Assembly: GCA_965227945.1 (NCBI GenBank)
Contig: CBDDGQ010000006.1
Coordinates: 1,054,001-1,118,000 of the forward strand
Source: Azorhizobium sp965227945
GTDB taxonomy: Bacteria; Pseudomonadota; Alphaproteobacteria; Rhizobiales; Xanthobacteraceae
DNA: 64,000 bases
Direction: 5' to 3'
Shown here one piece after another: positions 20,906 to 27,906 of the stretch; position 1 is the stretch's first letter; every line of letters starts with the position of its first letter. Under the pieces are notes generated by a model. It searched no databases and was not told where the DNA came from. It was given only the letters and a program-made list of their open reading frames with translations. The position numbers and the translations under genes were made by a program.

Positions 20906-21241
20906 ATGACCTATGTCGTCACCGAGAACTGCATCCGCTGCAAATATATGGATTGCGTCTCCGTGTGCCCCGTGGACTGCTTCTACGAGGGCGAGAATAT
21001 GCTCGTCATCCATCCGGACGAATGCATCGACTGCGGCGTGTGCGAGCCGGAGTGCCCGGCCGAGGCGATCAAGCCGGACACCGAGCCGGGCCTGGAGAAA
21101 TGGCTGACGGTGAATGCCGATTATGCCAAGGAATGGCCCAACATCACCTTGAAGCGCGACGCCCCGCCGGACGCCAAGGACTGGGACGGCAAGCCCGGCA
21201 AGGAAGAGCTGTTCTCGTCCAACCCCGGCCAGGGCGACTGA
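20906..21241 (+). CDS. fdxA: 7Fe ferredoxin FdxA
   Basis: This 111-residue ferredoxin has one 3Fe-4S and one 4Fe-4S centre. Cysteines at 9, 12, 17 and 21 (with a further Cys at 25) and at 40, 43, 46 and 50 give the CxxC-x4-C-x3-CP and CxxCxxCxxxCP patterns of the FdxA type. The C-terminal extension (WPNITLKRDAPPDAKDWDG) is typical of alphaproteobacterial members. AAAGG precedes the ATG. In many Rhizobiales the next gene is carD, which is absent here; the paralogue array lies there instead, convergent with fdxA. Confidence 0.95.
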   Translation: MTYVVTENCIRCKYMDCVSVCPVDCFYEGENMLVIHPDECIDCGVCEPECPAEAIKPDTEPGLEKWLTVNADYAKEWPNITLKRDAPPDAKDWDGKPGKEELFSSNPGQGD

Positions 21242-21248
21242 GAGGATA

Positions 21249-21268
21249 GCGCGGGCCGTTGTCCGCGC
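21249..21268. terminator. Hairpin after fdxA
   Basis: GCGCGG, an 8-base loop and CCGCGC lie 8 bases after the fdxA stop, between convergent transcripts. There is no T-run. Confidence 0.4.
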
Positions 21269-21349
21269 CAGAGTGGTCCGTGTGACGACACGAACGCATG
21301 GTCTGACGGGCGCTGCACGCCGCCGCCCGTCGCGTGACAGGTCTGCCCC

Positions 21350-21715
21350 TCAGCCCACGGCGATGACGATATCGTCCGGCTCCTGGCGGCGATTGAGCCA
21401 GATGCGGATCCGCGTCTGCGCGCCGGCGACCCTTTGCACGAAAATCTTTTCCCAATCCACGGTCGCAACCACCACCTCGTGGGTGGGGGTATTGAGAGGA
21501 CCATCATAATCGGGCGGGCCATCGCGCGCGACTTCGGAGGCGAGCCCGAAAGTGACCTGAGTTTCACCGTCGAAACACATCAACACGGAAATAGCGACAC
21601 TTTCCTCCGACGCAGAAATTGGCTCGCCAATAACGAAATTTGGCGGCGCCTTTCCTAAGTCATGTGAAATAAAAATCAGAGAATTCATCGGCGCCAGGCG
21701 GCGACTGAGAGGCAT
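21350..21715 (-). CDS. Array protein A (121 residues), tandem paralogue family of unknown function
   Basis: This is the last copy of the array in the direction of transcription. It has the family layout: RRLAPMNSLIFISHD at the start, VLMCFDGETQVTFGLA in the middle, a PPDYDGPLNTP turn, then VVVATVDWEKIF and TRIRIWLNRRQEPDDIVIAVG at the end. It looks all-beta, soluble and cytosolic (no signal peptide or membrane segment). The ATG at 21715 has GGAGG 7 bases upstream; an in-frame upstream extension lacks family similarity. Its 3' end is almost identical in DNA to copy B. A 201-base AT-rich gap separates it from B, so it may have its own promoter. Confidence 0.85.
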   Translation of the reverse strand: MPLSRRLAPMNSLIFISHDLGKAPPNFVIGEPISASEESVAISVLMCFDGETQVTFGLASEVARDGPPDYDGPLNTPTHEVVVATVDWEKIFVQRVAGAQTRIRIWLNRRQEPDDIVIAVG

Positions 21716-21738
21716 CTCATTTCCTCCAGTTGGGAGAT

Positions 21739-21757
21739 TAACCATAATCCTTGGTTA
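21739..21757. promoter_or_regulatory. TAACCA-N7-TGGTTA dyad upstream of array gene A
   Basis: This perfect 6-base inverted repeat with a 7-base spacer starts 24 bases before the gene A start codon. It lies in the AT-rich gap between A and B (21716-21916) and may be an operator. No clear -35/-10 pair is seen. Confidence 0.35.
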
Positions 21758-21916
21758 TTGCTACAATTTATGCAGTGTGGATACATGCGATATTCCGAAC
21801 CGCCTACGCCCATGAAATGGGAGGCTGGTGATCAGGGACAAAATTCCCCGAAGACGTTCCAGGACCGCTGCCGATGACGCCGCGCGCCGGCGCGCTTTCA
21901 GCGCCAGGGCGGCGGC

Positions 21917-22282
21917 TCAGCCCACGGCGATGACGATATCGTCCGGTTCCTGTGGGTGATTGAGCCAGATGCGCACCCGCGTGTGAACGCTGGCGACGAT
22001 TTGCACAAATAGTCCCTCCCCCTCGACCGTTGAAACGACGATGGTGCGGGCCGGTGTATCGAGATGGCCATCGAAATCTGGCGGGCCGTCGCGCGCGGTT
22101 TGGGAAGCGTGCCCGAACGTGACCTGGGTTTCACCGTCAAAGCACATCAAGGTGCCAACACAAATACAATCGGCATTGGCCGAGATTGATGCACCGACGG
22201 AAATATCTGGCACGTTACACCTGAATCCACCGGCAATGAAAAATATAGAATTGCTGGGTGCAATGCGCCGAACTTGGGTCAT
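21917..22282 (-). CDS. Array protein B (121 residues), tandem paralogue family
   Basis: This copy has the same domain plan as A: VRRIAPSNSIFFIAGG, VGTLMCFDGETQVTFGHA, GPPDFDGHLDTP, VVSTVEGEGLFVQ and TRVRIWLNHPQEPDDIVIAVG. It is most similar to A over the middle and C-terminal parts. The ATG at 22282 has AGGAG 7 bases upstream. It starts 51 bases after the copy C stop, so B and C are probably co-transcribed. A hairpin region with GGCGC-TGAAA-GCGC lies after its stop (about 21880-21910). Function unknown. Confidence 0.85.
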   Translation of the reverse strand: MTQVRRIAPSNSIFFIAGGFRCNVPDISVGASISANADCICVGTLMCFDGETQVTFGHASQTARDGPPDFDGHLDTPARTIVVSTVEGEGLFVQIVASVHTRVRIWLNHPQEPDDIVIAVG

Positions 22283-22333
22283 CTGACGCTCCTGTCGTCT
22301 TCCACCTTTGTCGGTGAGCATGACCACAGCCGC

Positions 22334-22702
22334 TCACTCCAGCCCGATGAGCACCTCGTCCGGCTCCTGTGGGCACTTGAGCCAGATCCGCACGCGGGTG
22401 CGCGGGGCCGCGACGGCGTGCGTCAGGATCACGTCATGCTCCACCGTCGAGACCATGACCGTGCCGCTGGGCGTATCGATGACCCCATCGAAATCGGGGG
22501 CCACCGTGCGCGCGCGAAACTCCGAGGCCAGGGCCATCATGACCTCGGTTTCCCCGTCCTGCCACATCAGGCAGCCCACCGAGATGCACTTGTCATTGGC
22601 CACGATGGGGGTCGCATCGACGATGTCCGTCGCCCAGAATTTCGCGGAATCGGAGATGAAGAGCAGCGAGTTCGACGGCGCGATCCGCACTTGAACGAAC
22701 AT
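22334..22702 (-). CDS. Array protein C (122 residues), tandem paralogue family
   Basis: The family core is present: VRIAPSNSLLFISDSA, VGCLMWQDGETEVMMALA, PDFDGVIDTP, VMVSTVEHDVIL and TRVRIWLKCPQEPDEVLIGLE. C groups with E (LMWQDGET, PDEVLIGL), whereas A and B share LMCFDGET and PDDIVIAVG. GGAGA lies upstream of the ATG at 22702. It is the first gene of the C-B pair, with its promoter presumably in the 274-base gap shared with the divergent DUF2188 gene. Function unknown. Confidence 0.85.
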   Translation of the reverse strand: MFVQVRIAPSNSLLFISDSAKFWATDIVDATPIVANDKCISVGCLMWQDGETEVMMALASEFRARTVAPDFDGVIDTPSGTVMVSTVEHDVILTHAVAAPRTRVRIWLKCPQEPDEVLIGLE

Positions 22703-22976
22703 CTCGTGTCTCCTTGTCCCTCACAACAAGGCGCCCTGGGACTCCGCCATGCGGGCCACCGCCCAGAGGCATGCCCGTACAGGTGGAAGACCCTTGGCGA
22801 CGATAGATCCGCTTTCGTCGCAGCTTCAATCCCTTTCGGATTCGCCGCTCCGGAACCTGTGCCCCCTCCCGGCCGTTGGCGCGGTGACGCCGGGATTGAG
22901 CTATGATCCCGGTCCGCAGGGACCGCGCCACGGGGGCGCGGAGGCGGCGCATCCCCCCGCGGGGTCAGGAGCTTCT

Positions 22977-23216
22977 ATGTCCACCATCACCTATGAAATC
23001 GTCGAGCATGACGGCGGCTGGGCCTACAAGGCCAACGGCGTGTTCTCCGAGCCCTTCCCGAGCCACGCCGCCGCGCACAAGGCCGCCGAGCGCGCCGCCA
23101 AGGAGCAGCGGGTGCCCGGCGAGGCCGAAGTCATCTCCTATGAGGACAAGGACGGCCAGTGGCACGAGGAATCCTCCGCCGGCAGCGACCGCCCCATCCC
23201 GGTGGTGAAGGACTGA
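22977..23216 (+). CDS. DUF2188 domain protein
   Basis: This 79-residue protein opens TITYEIVEHDGGWAYKANG, then has FSEPFPSHAAAHKAAERAAKEQ and SYEDKDGQWHEE. This is the two-strand, helix, strand layout of DUF2188, a small family named only by domain. The ATG at 22977 has CAGGAG 6 bases upstream. It lies on the opposite strand inside the paralogue array, divergent from copy C and convergent with the broken copy D. The family is usually solitary and its role is unknown. Confidence 0.85.
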   Translation: MSTITYEIVEHDGGWAYKANGVFSEPFPSHAAAHKAAERAAKEQRVPGEAEVISYEDKDGQWHEESSAGSDRPIPVVKD

Positions 23217-23305
23217 AACTCGCCTGACGGGTGCCGGGGCGGATCGCCCTCGGCCGGGCGGGGCGGGCGGGCGTCGGGCGCGGCGCGAGCGTGAAGCGCT
23301 GAGCC

Positions 23306-23573
23306 TCAGCCGAGCCCGATCACCACCTCGTCCGGCTGCCACGGCCGGTTGAGCCAGATGCGCACGCGGGTGACGGGAGCGGGCACGGCGGTCTCCAGCA
23401 GGCGCTCCCCCGAGACTGTTGAGACTAGGACGCCGCGCGTGGGTGTCTCCAGCGATGCTCTGCGCCGTGGCAAAGATCGTCACATGGGGCACGAAGGGCG
23501 GGCCGGGTGGATCGCTGAGATCGGAAATGAAGATCAGGCCGTTCGGTGGCCCGCAGCGACAGGTCAGCGCCAT
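23306..23573 (-). pseudogene. Array copy D, broken by an internal deletion
   Basis: The start (MALTCRCGPPNGLIFISD, with GGAGG upstream) and the end (TRVRIWLNRPWQPDEVVIGLG, then TGA at 23306) are both family sequence but lie in different frames. The 5' frame runs to VTIFATAQSIAG; the 3' frame resumes at LETPTRGVLVSTVSGERLL. The central DGET strand and the DFDG turn, about 34 residues in intact copies, are missing. The simplest reading is one deletion of about 100 bases that also shifted the frame near 23455. It was once a sixth array member. Confidence 0.8.
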
Positions 23574-23731
23574 CTCACCTCCCCCGTGCCTGTCGCCATC
23601 CGCCATCGCGTGGCGGGCGCTGCGGCCGCTCATGGGCCTGCGCTCACCCGGACCCCACCACCGCCTGCGCCCAGGCGCCCCGACCTTAGGCGATCGAAAG
23701 GTGCGCGCCCGCCCACGGTCGACCGCGCGCC

Positions 23732-24097
23732 TCACCCCAGCCCGATCAGCACCTCGTCGGGCTCCTCTGGGCTATTGATCCAGAGCCGCACGCGTGTGCG
23801 CGTGTCGGGCACCGGCTGTTCACCGACGACCTGCCGGTCCACGGTGGAGACGATCACCACATGGTTGGGCGTGTCCAGCGTCCCGTCGAAATCCGGGGCC
23901 TCCGGCCGCTGCAGATCGAGCGCCGGTCCGAGCCCGACCAGCGTTTCACCATCCTGCCACATCAGGCAGCCGACCGAGATACACTGCGCATCTGCAGAGA
24001 TGGTCTGCAGTTCCAGATCCTTCGGCGGCCGCACTTTCAGTGAGCCCGAAATGAAGATCAGGGAGTTCAAGGGCGCCAGACGACGGTAGTGAGTCAT
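23732..24097 (-). CDS. Array protein E (121 residues), tandem paralogue family
   Basis: The protein has YRRLAPLNSLIFISGS, ISVGCLMWQDGETLVGLG, APDFDGTLDTP, VVIVSTVDRQVVGEQPVP and TRVRLWINSPEEPDEVLIGLG. It keeps every conserved block and is closest to C. The ATG at 24097 overlaps the stop of the upstream remnant of a second small gene (24094-24300), and no good ribosome-binding site precedes it. Translation may once have been coupled to the now-broken upstream gene. Function unknown. Confidence 0.83.
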   Translation of the reverse strand: MTHYRRLAPLNSLIFISGSLKVRPPKDLELQTISADAQCISVGCLMWQDGETLVGLGPALDLQRPEAPDFDGTLDTPNHVVIVSTVDRQVVGEQPVPDTRTRVRLWINSPEEPDEVLIGLG

Positions 24098-24300
24098 GTG
24101 AGCCAGTCCATAAGCGCCTTGGTCAGCGCCGCATCGTACGACAGCAGCAGCTCGCCCTTGGCATCCAATACGCCCGACATCCGTCGCGGCGCCGAGTCCA
24201 GCGAGAGGGTCCCGCCCCCCGCGAGAGCGCTCCGCCGGGCAATGACCGCCGGATCCCGAGGGTGAACGACAGAAGTGCCCTCGTGGCCGGCGTCGGGGGC
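24094..24300 (-). pseudogene. Remnant of a second copy of the small exported gene (3' end)
   Basis: Read on the minus strand, the frame ending at 24094 encodes GGGTLSLDSAPRRMSG followed by VLDAKGELLLSYDAALTKAL. This matches the C-terminus of the gene at 24766-25224 (LGGTIYADPAALRAAPYG, YLDAKGELLLSQYVALAKAP). The DNA matches almost base for base over the LDAKGELLLS part (about 24141-24171 against 24796-24826). No start or signal peptide remains. It shows that the small exported gene was duplicated together with an array member. Confidence 0.6.
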
Positions 24301-24339
24301 GCATCTCCTTGGGCGGAGCGGGGCGCGGGCGCCCGCGGC

Positions 24340-24705
24340 TCACCCGAACCCCACCACCGCCACATCGGCATGCCAGGGCTGGTTGAGCCAGACGCGCACG
24401 CGGGTGAGAACATCGGGCACCACCTGCGAGAACAGGATCTGCTCATCCACGGTGGACATCACCACCCTGCGGCTTGGCGTCTCCAGCACCGCATCGTGAT
24501 AGAGCGGAAACGACGGCTCCGCTCCGGTCAGCGGACCGAAGGTGACATCGGTCCGCCCGTCGCATTCCGGGTAGGTGAGCATGAGGACGCACTTGGCCGT
24601 CGCGGTCACGGGCTTGCCGTCTTCCAGGTCCGGAACATCAAACCGCGTGGCATCGTGAATGCACACCATGGAGTTGATCGGACGGATCGTCTTGCGCGTC
24701 GTCAT
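24340..24705 (-). CDS. Array protein F (121 residues), most divergent member of the paralogue family
   Basis: The blocks are recognisable but changed: IRPINSMVCIHDATRF, VLMLTYPECDGRTDVTFG (DGRTDV instead of DGETQV), VLETPSRRVVMSTVDEQILF and LTRVRVWLNQPWHADVAVVGFG. It has the same length as the others. GGAGGG lies 7 bases before the ATG at 24705. It starts 60 bases after the small exported gene, on the same strand, and is the array member nearest the Ntn hydrolase. It may represent the ancestral branch. Function unknown. Confidence 0.82.
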   Translation of the reverse strand: MTTRKTIRPINSMVCIHDATRFDVPDLEDGKPVTATAKCVLMLTYPECDGRTDVTFGPLTGAEPSFPLYHDAVLETPSRRVVMSTVDEQILFSQVVPDVLTRVRVWLNQPWHADVAVVGFG

Positions 24706-24765
24706 GCCGGCCCTCCCGCTCCCCGTGCGACCCTGCGCCCAAGCGCCCCCGCTTGAAGGCCCCCC

Positions 24766-25224
24766 CTAAGGCGCCTTCGCCAGCGCCACATATTGCGACA
24801 GCAGCAGCTCGCCCTTGGCATCCAGATAGGCCCGGCCATAAGGCGCGGCGCGCAAAGCCGCCGGGTCGGCATAGATGGTCCCGCCCAGCGGCGGCTGGAC
24901 GCCCGGCTTGCGGCAGGGCACCGCGAGCGTCACCGTGGCGCCCGCACTGTAGAGGCGGCCGCGCTCCACCTTGCGCACCTGGCCCGCCACGGCGCAGACG
25001 CCATAGCCGGCCTGCGGCTCGGTCACCGAAGCCACCTCGATCACCACCACATTGGGCGCCTGGCGGCGGGCCTGCTCGTAATATTTCGGCGCCAGCAGCG
25101 CGAAAGCGGGCGCCAGGCTGCCGAGCAGCAGCGCGCCGGTCAGCGCCAGCGTCAGCCCGCAGGCGGGCCGACCGTGCGCGGCCCGCACCCGCAGGCCCCG
25201 GAGACGGCGTGTCGCGGCCCTCAT
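24766..25224 (-). CDS. Small exported protein of unknown function
   Basis: This 152-residue protein has a basic start followed by a hydrophobic segment (CGLTLALTGALLLGSLAPAF, about residues 22-41) that acts as a signal peptide or anchor. The mature part is beta-rich: APNVVVIEVASVTEP, YGVCAVAGQVRKVERGRLYS, TVTLAVPCRKPG, and LDAKGELLLSQYVALAKAP at the end. Its two cysteines could pair in the periplasm. The ATG overlaps the stop of the upstream hydrolase gene (ATGA), so the two are translationally coupled. A decayed partial copy lies at 24094-24300. I recognise no family. Confidence 0.8.
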   Translation of the reverse strand: MRAATRRLRGLRVRAAHGRPACGLTLALTGALLLGSLAPAFALLAPKYYEQARRQAPNVVVIEVASVTEPQAGYGVCAVAGQVRKVERGRLYSAGATVTLAVPCRKPGVQPPLGGTIYADPAALRAAPYGRAYLDAKGELLLSQYVALAKAP

Positions 25225-26324
25225 GGCTTCAGCACGTCCGCGCCCACCGGGCCGGGCTTGGGATAGGGCAGGTCCGAGATCAGCTTCTCGCTGGGGGTGT
25301 CCTGCGCGAACAGGGCGTTGAGGTCGATGGTGAGATAGCCGAGGCGATGGTTGTAATCGGCGATCTTCAGCGTGTTGTGGGTCAGATCCTTCAGGCTCAC
25401 CCACTGGGTATAATCGGACACCAGCCCGCCATCGGGCAGCTTCGACTGGGCGGCGCCGATGGGGATGTCCACATTGTTCAGCACATGGGCCACCGTCTCG
25501 AACGCCTCGGCGCCGGTCTTGGGCTCGGGCACCACATGGCGCAGCGCGCTGGCGCGCACGAAGCGGGACGGCGGAGTGTAGTCGCCCGGCATGCCGACAA
25601 AGCCGCCGCCCTGGCCGAGCGCGGTCACGTTGGACGCGCCGATCTCGCGGGCCGACACCCCCACGGTGGACAGGTTGAGATAGTTGCGCAGGTTGGTCAG
25701 GTGCCAGTCATAGGTGGGCGCGTTGGTGAGCACATGCGCCACATTGTCGGAGATCTGCACCTCGCCGTTGACATATTCCACCACGATGCCGGCGCCGGAG
25801 CGGTCGTTGAACACGAAGTGGATTTCCGGCGGCGTCGGGCCGGTGGGAATGGAGGGATCGCTCCACACCTTGGTGACCTTCAGCGCCGCGCGCAGCTCGG
25901 CCACAGTGGCGAAATTGCCCAGCGCCCAGCCGCCGAAGGACAATAGCTCCACATAGTTCTGATCTTGCGCGGTGACCGTCTGATACTGGGTGAAGCCGGG
26001 CAGGAAATTGCCGCTCATGCCGAGCCCGGCCGAATTCTGCCCCTCCAGGATGGTGCCGCCGGGGATGATGTTGGCGCTCACCCCCACCACCGCATATTTG
26101 GTCGGCGTGGTGCGGGTGGGCAGGTTGAGCGCCTTGGGGGCGGCCTGGGTCACGATCGTGCCCTTGGGCCGGCTCACCAGGGTCCATTTCATGTCGAAGG
26201 CCCACTCCATGGTGCGGCCGGCGATCACGGTCTTGTCCGCGGCGATGATGTCCACCGCGGTGCAGGCGAGCGCGGAATGCATCATCGCCACCAGCGACAC
26301 CGTCGCAGCGAGAGAGCGCAGCAT
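25221..26324 (-). CDS. Choloylglycine hydrolase / penicillin V acylase family protein (Ntn hydrolase), exported
   Basis: This 367-residue protein has a signal peptide MLRSLAATVSLVAMMHSALA whose removal exposes an N-terminal cysteine (CTAVDIIAADKTVIAGRTMEW). In this family that cysteine is the catalytic nucleophile; the Arg in AGRTMEW and the Asn residues downstream (QNSAGLGMSGN) fit the active-site set. Members hydrolyse linear amide bonds, as in conjugated bile salts, penicillin V or N-acyl homoserine lactones; the substrate here is unknown, but the product would be periplasmic. The ATG at 26324 has AAGGA upstream and begins the signal peptide. It is the first gene of a run continuing into the small exported gene and the array. 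Confidence 0.9.
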   Translation of the reverse strand: MLRSLAATVSLVAMMHSALACTAVDIIAADKTVIAGRTMEWAFDMKWTLVSRPKGTIVTQAAPKALNLPTRTTPTKYAVVGVSANIIPGGTILEGQNSAGLGMSGNFLPGFTQYQTVTAQDQNYVELLSFGGWALGNFATVAELRAALKVTKVWSDPSIPTGPTPPEIHFVFNDRSGAGIVVEYVNGEVQISDNVAHVLTNAPTYDWHLTNLRNYLNLSTVGVSAREIGASNVTALGQGGGFVGMPGDYTPPSRFVRASALRHVVPEPKTGAEAFETVAHVLNNVDIPIGAAQSKLPDGGLVSDYTQWVSLKDLTHNTLKIADYNHRLGYLTIDLNALFAQDTPSEKLISDLPYPKPGPVGADVLKP

Positions 26325-26465
26325 GGCTTGATCCTTTTTTGCCTTGGGTCCACCCGGCCTCACCAAACGCCTCCCGCCCGCGTCGCGCAAGGGTGGAAAA
26401 TCGGCCGCGCACACCTGCCCGCGGACTTGCTAAAGAAAGCCCAGCAAGGCGGAGCAGACCCATCC

Positions 26466-27899
26466 ATGGACCCCATCGACACCGTGCTGGCAGGCCTGCC
26501 GGCGGAGCTCGTGACCACCGATCCCGACGTGGTGGCGCGCTATCTCACCGATTTCCGCGCCTATCGCACCGGCGCCGCCCGCGCCGTGCTGCGCCCGCGC
26601 ACCCGCGCCGATGTCCAGCGCATCGTCGCCGCCTGCGCGGCGGCGGGCGTGCCGCTGGTGCCGCAGGGCGGCAACACCTCTTATTGCGCCGCCGCCACCC
26701 CCTCCCCCGCCGGCACCGAGCTGGTGCTGAGCCTGGAGCGGCTGAACGCCGTGCGCGCGCTCGATGCGGACAACCTCTCGCTCACCGCCGAGGCCGGCTG
26801 CGTGCTGAGCGTGCTGCAGGATCGGGCGGATGCCGCCGGCCTGCTGCTGCCGCTGGATCTGGGCTCGCGCCAGTCCTGCCAGATCGGCGGCAACCTCTCC
26901 ACCAATGCGGGCGGGGTCTCGGTGCTGAAATACGGCATGGCCCGCGACCTGGTGCTGGGCCTGGAGGCGGTGCTGCCGGACGGGCAATTGCTGGACGTGC
27001 TGCAGCCCCTGCGCAAGAACAACACCGGTTATGATGTGAAGCAGCTGTTGCTGGGGGCGGAGGGGACGCTGGGGGTGATCACCGCCGTGTCGCTGAAGCT
27101 GGCGCGCAAGAGCGTCCAGACGGTGACGGCCTTCCTCGCCTTGCGGGCGCTGGGCGATCTCACCGCCGTGCTGGCGCGGGCGCAGATCATCACGGGCGAG
27201 TCCATCACCTCGTTCGAATATGTCTCCGACCATTCCCTGCGCCTGCTGCGGTTGGCGAAACCCGCGCTGCGCCATCCGCTGGCCGCCCCCGCCGCGCATT
27301 ATGTGCTGCTGGAGGCGCAGACCTGCTCACCGCTGTTCGATCTGGAGGCGGCGCTCACCCATCTTTTGGGCGCGCTGATGGAGGAGGGCCTCGTCACCGA
27401 CGGCACGCTGGCGGCCGGCGGCGCCCAGCGCGATGCGCTGTGGGTGCTGCGCGAGCACATTCCCGAGGCGGAAGTGGCCGCTGGCGGCTCGGTGAAGCAC
27501 GACGTCTCGGTGCCCACCTCCCGCCTGCCGGCCTTCATCGCCGACGCCTCCGCTCTGGTGGCGGCGCACGGGGCGGGCGGGCGGCTGTCGCTCTACGGCC
27601 ATGTGGGCGACGGCAATGTGCATTTCAACGTGGTGGCCCCGGAGGGCGCGGAGCCTTCCGGCTACAAATCCTGGTTCGCGCGCGAGGTTTCGCCCCGCAT
27701 CTATGATCTGGCGGTGGCGATGGGCGGCGCGTTCGGCGCCGAATACGGCATCGGCGTCGTGAAGCTGGACCTGCTGGACCGCTATGGCGACCCGGCCAAG
27801 ATCGCCGTGATGCGCGCGGTCAAGGCGGCGCTGGACCCGAAGGGGATTATGAACCCGGGGAAGGTGGTGAGATGGCTTCCCCCTAACGCCAACGAGTAG
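26466..27899 (+). CDS. FAD-binding oxidase, GlcD / D-2-hydroxy acid dehydrogenase type
   Basis: This 477-residue flavoenzyme oxidises a D-2-hydroxy acid, such as D-2-hydroxyglutarate, D-lactate or glycolate. VPLVPQGGNTSYCAAATP is the FAD pyrophosphate-binding loop (about residues 62-80). IGGNLSTNAGGVSVLKYG and LLLGAEGTLGVIT are the PCMH-type FAD domain signatures. The C-terminal half has YGHVGDGNVHFNV and EYGIGVVKLDLLDRY, with the metal-binding histidines of the FAD-oxidase C domain. The ATG at 26466 starts 20 residues before the first conserved block. It is divergent from the Ntn hydrolase gene; its stop is 7 bases from the convergent membrane-protein gene. Confidence 0.92.
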   Translation: MDPIDTVLAGLPAELVTTDPDVVARYLTDFRAYRTGAARAVLRPRTRADVQRIVAACAAAGVPLVPQGGNTSYCAAATPSPAGTELVLSLERLNAVRALDADNLSLTAEAGCVLSVLQDRADAAGLLLPLDLGSRQSCQIGGNLSTNAGGVSVLKYGMARDLVLGLEAVLPDGQLLDVLQPLRKNNTGYDVKQLLLGAEGTLGVITAVSLKLARKSVQTVTAFLALRALGDLTAVLARAQIITGESITSFEYVSDHSLRLLRLAKPALRHPLAAPAAHYVLLEAQTCSPLFDLEAALTHLLGALMEEGLVTDGTLAAGGAQRDALWVLREHIPEAEVAAGGSVKHDVSVPTSRLPAFIADASALVAAHGAGGRLSLYGHVGDGNVHFNVVAPEGAEPSGYKSWFAREVSPRIYDLAVAMGGAFGAEYGIGVVKLDLLDRYGDPAKIAVMRAVKAALDPKGIMNPGKVVRWLPPNANE

Positions 27900-27906
27900 G
27901 TTTTCT

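Noticed and set aside
21350..24705. The tandem array as a CRISPR or short-repeat array
   Set aside because: The repeated units are about 366-base protein-coding genes with ribosome-binding sites, not short repeats with spacers.
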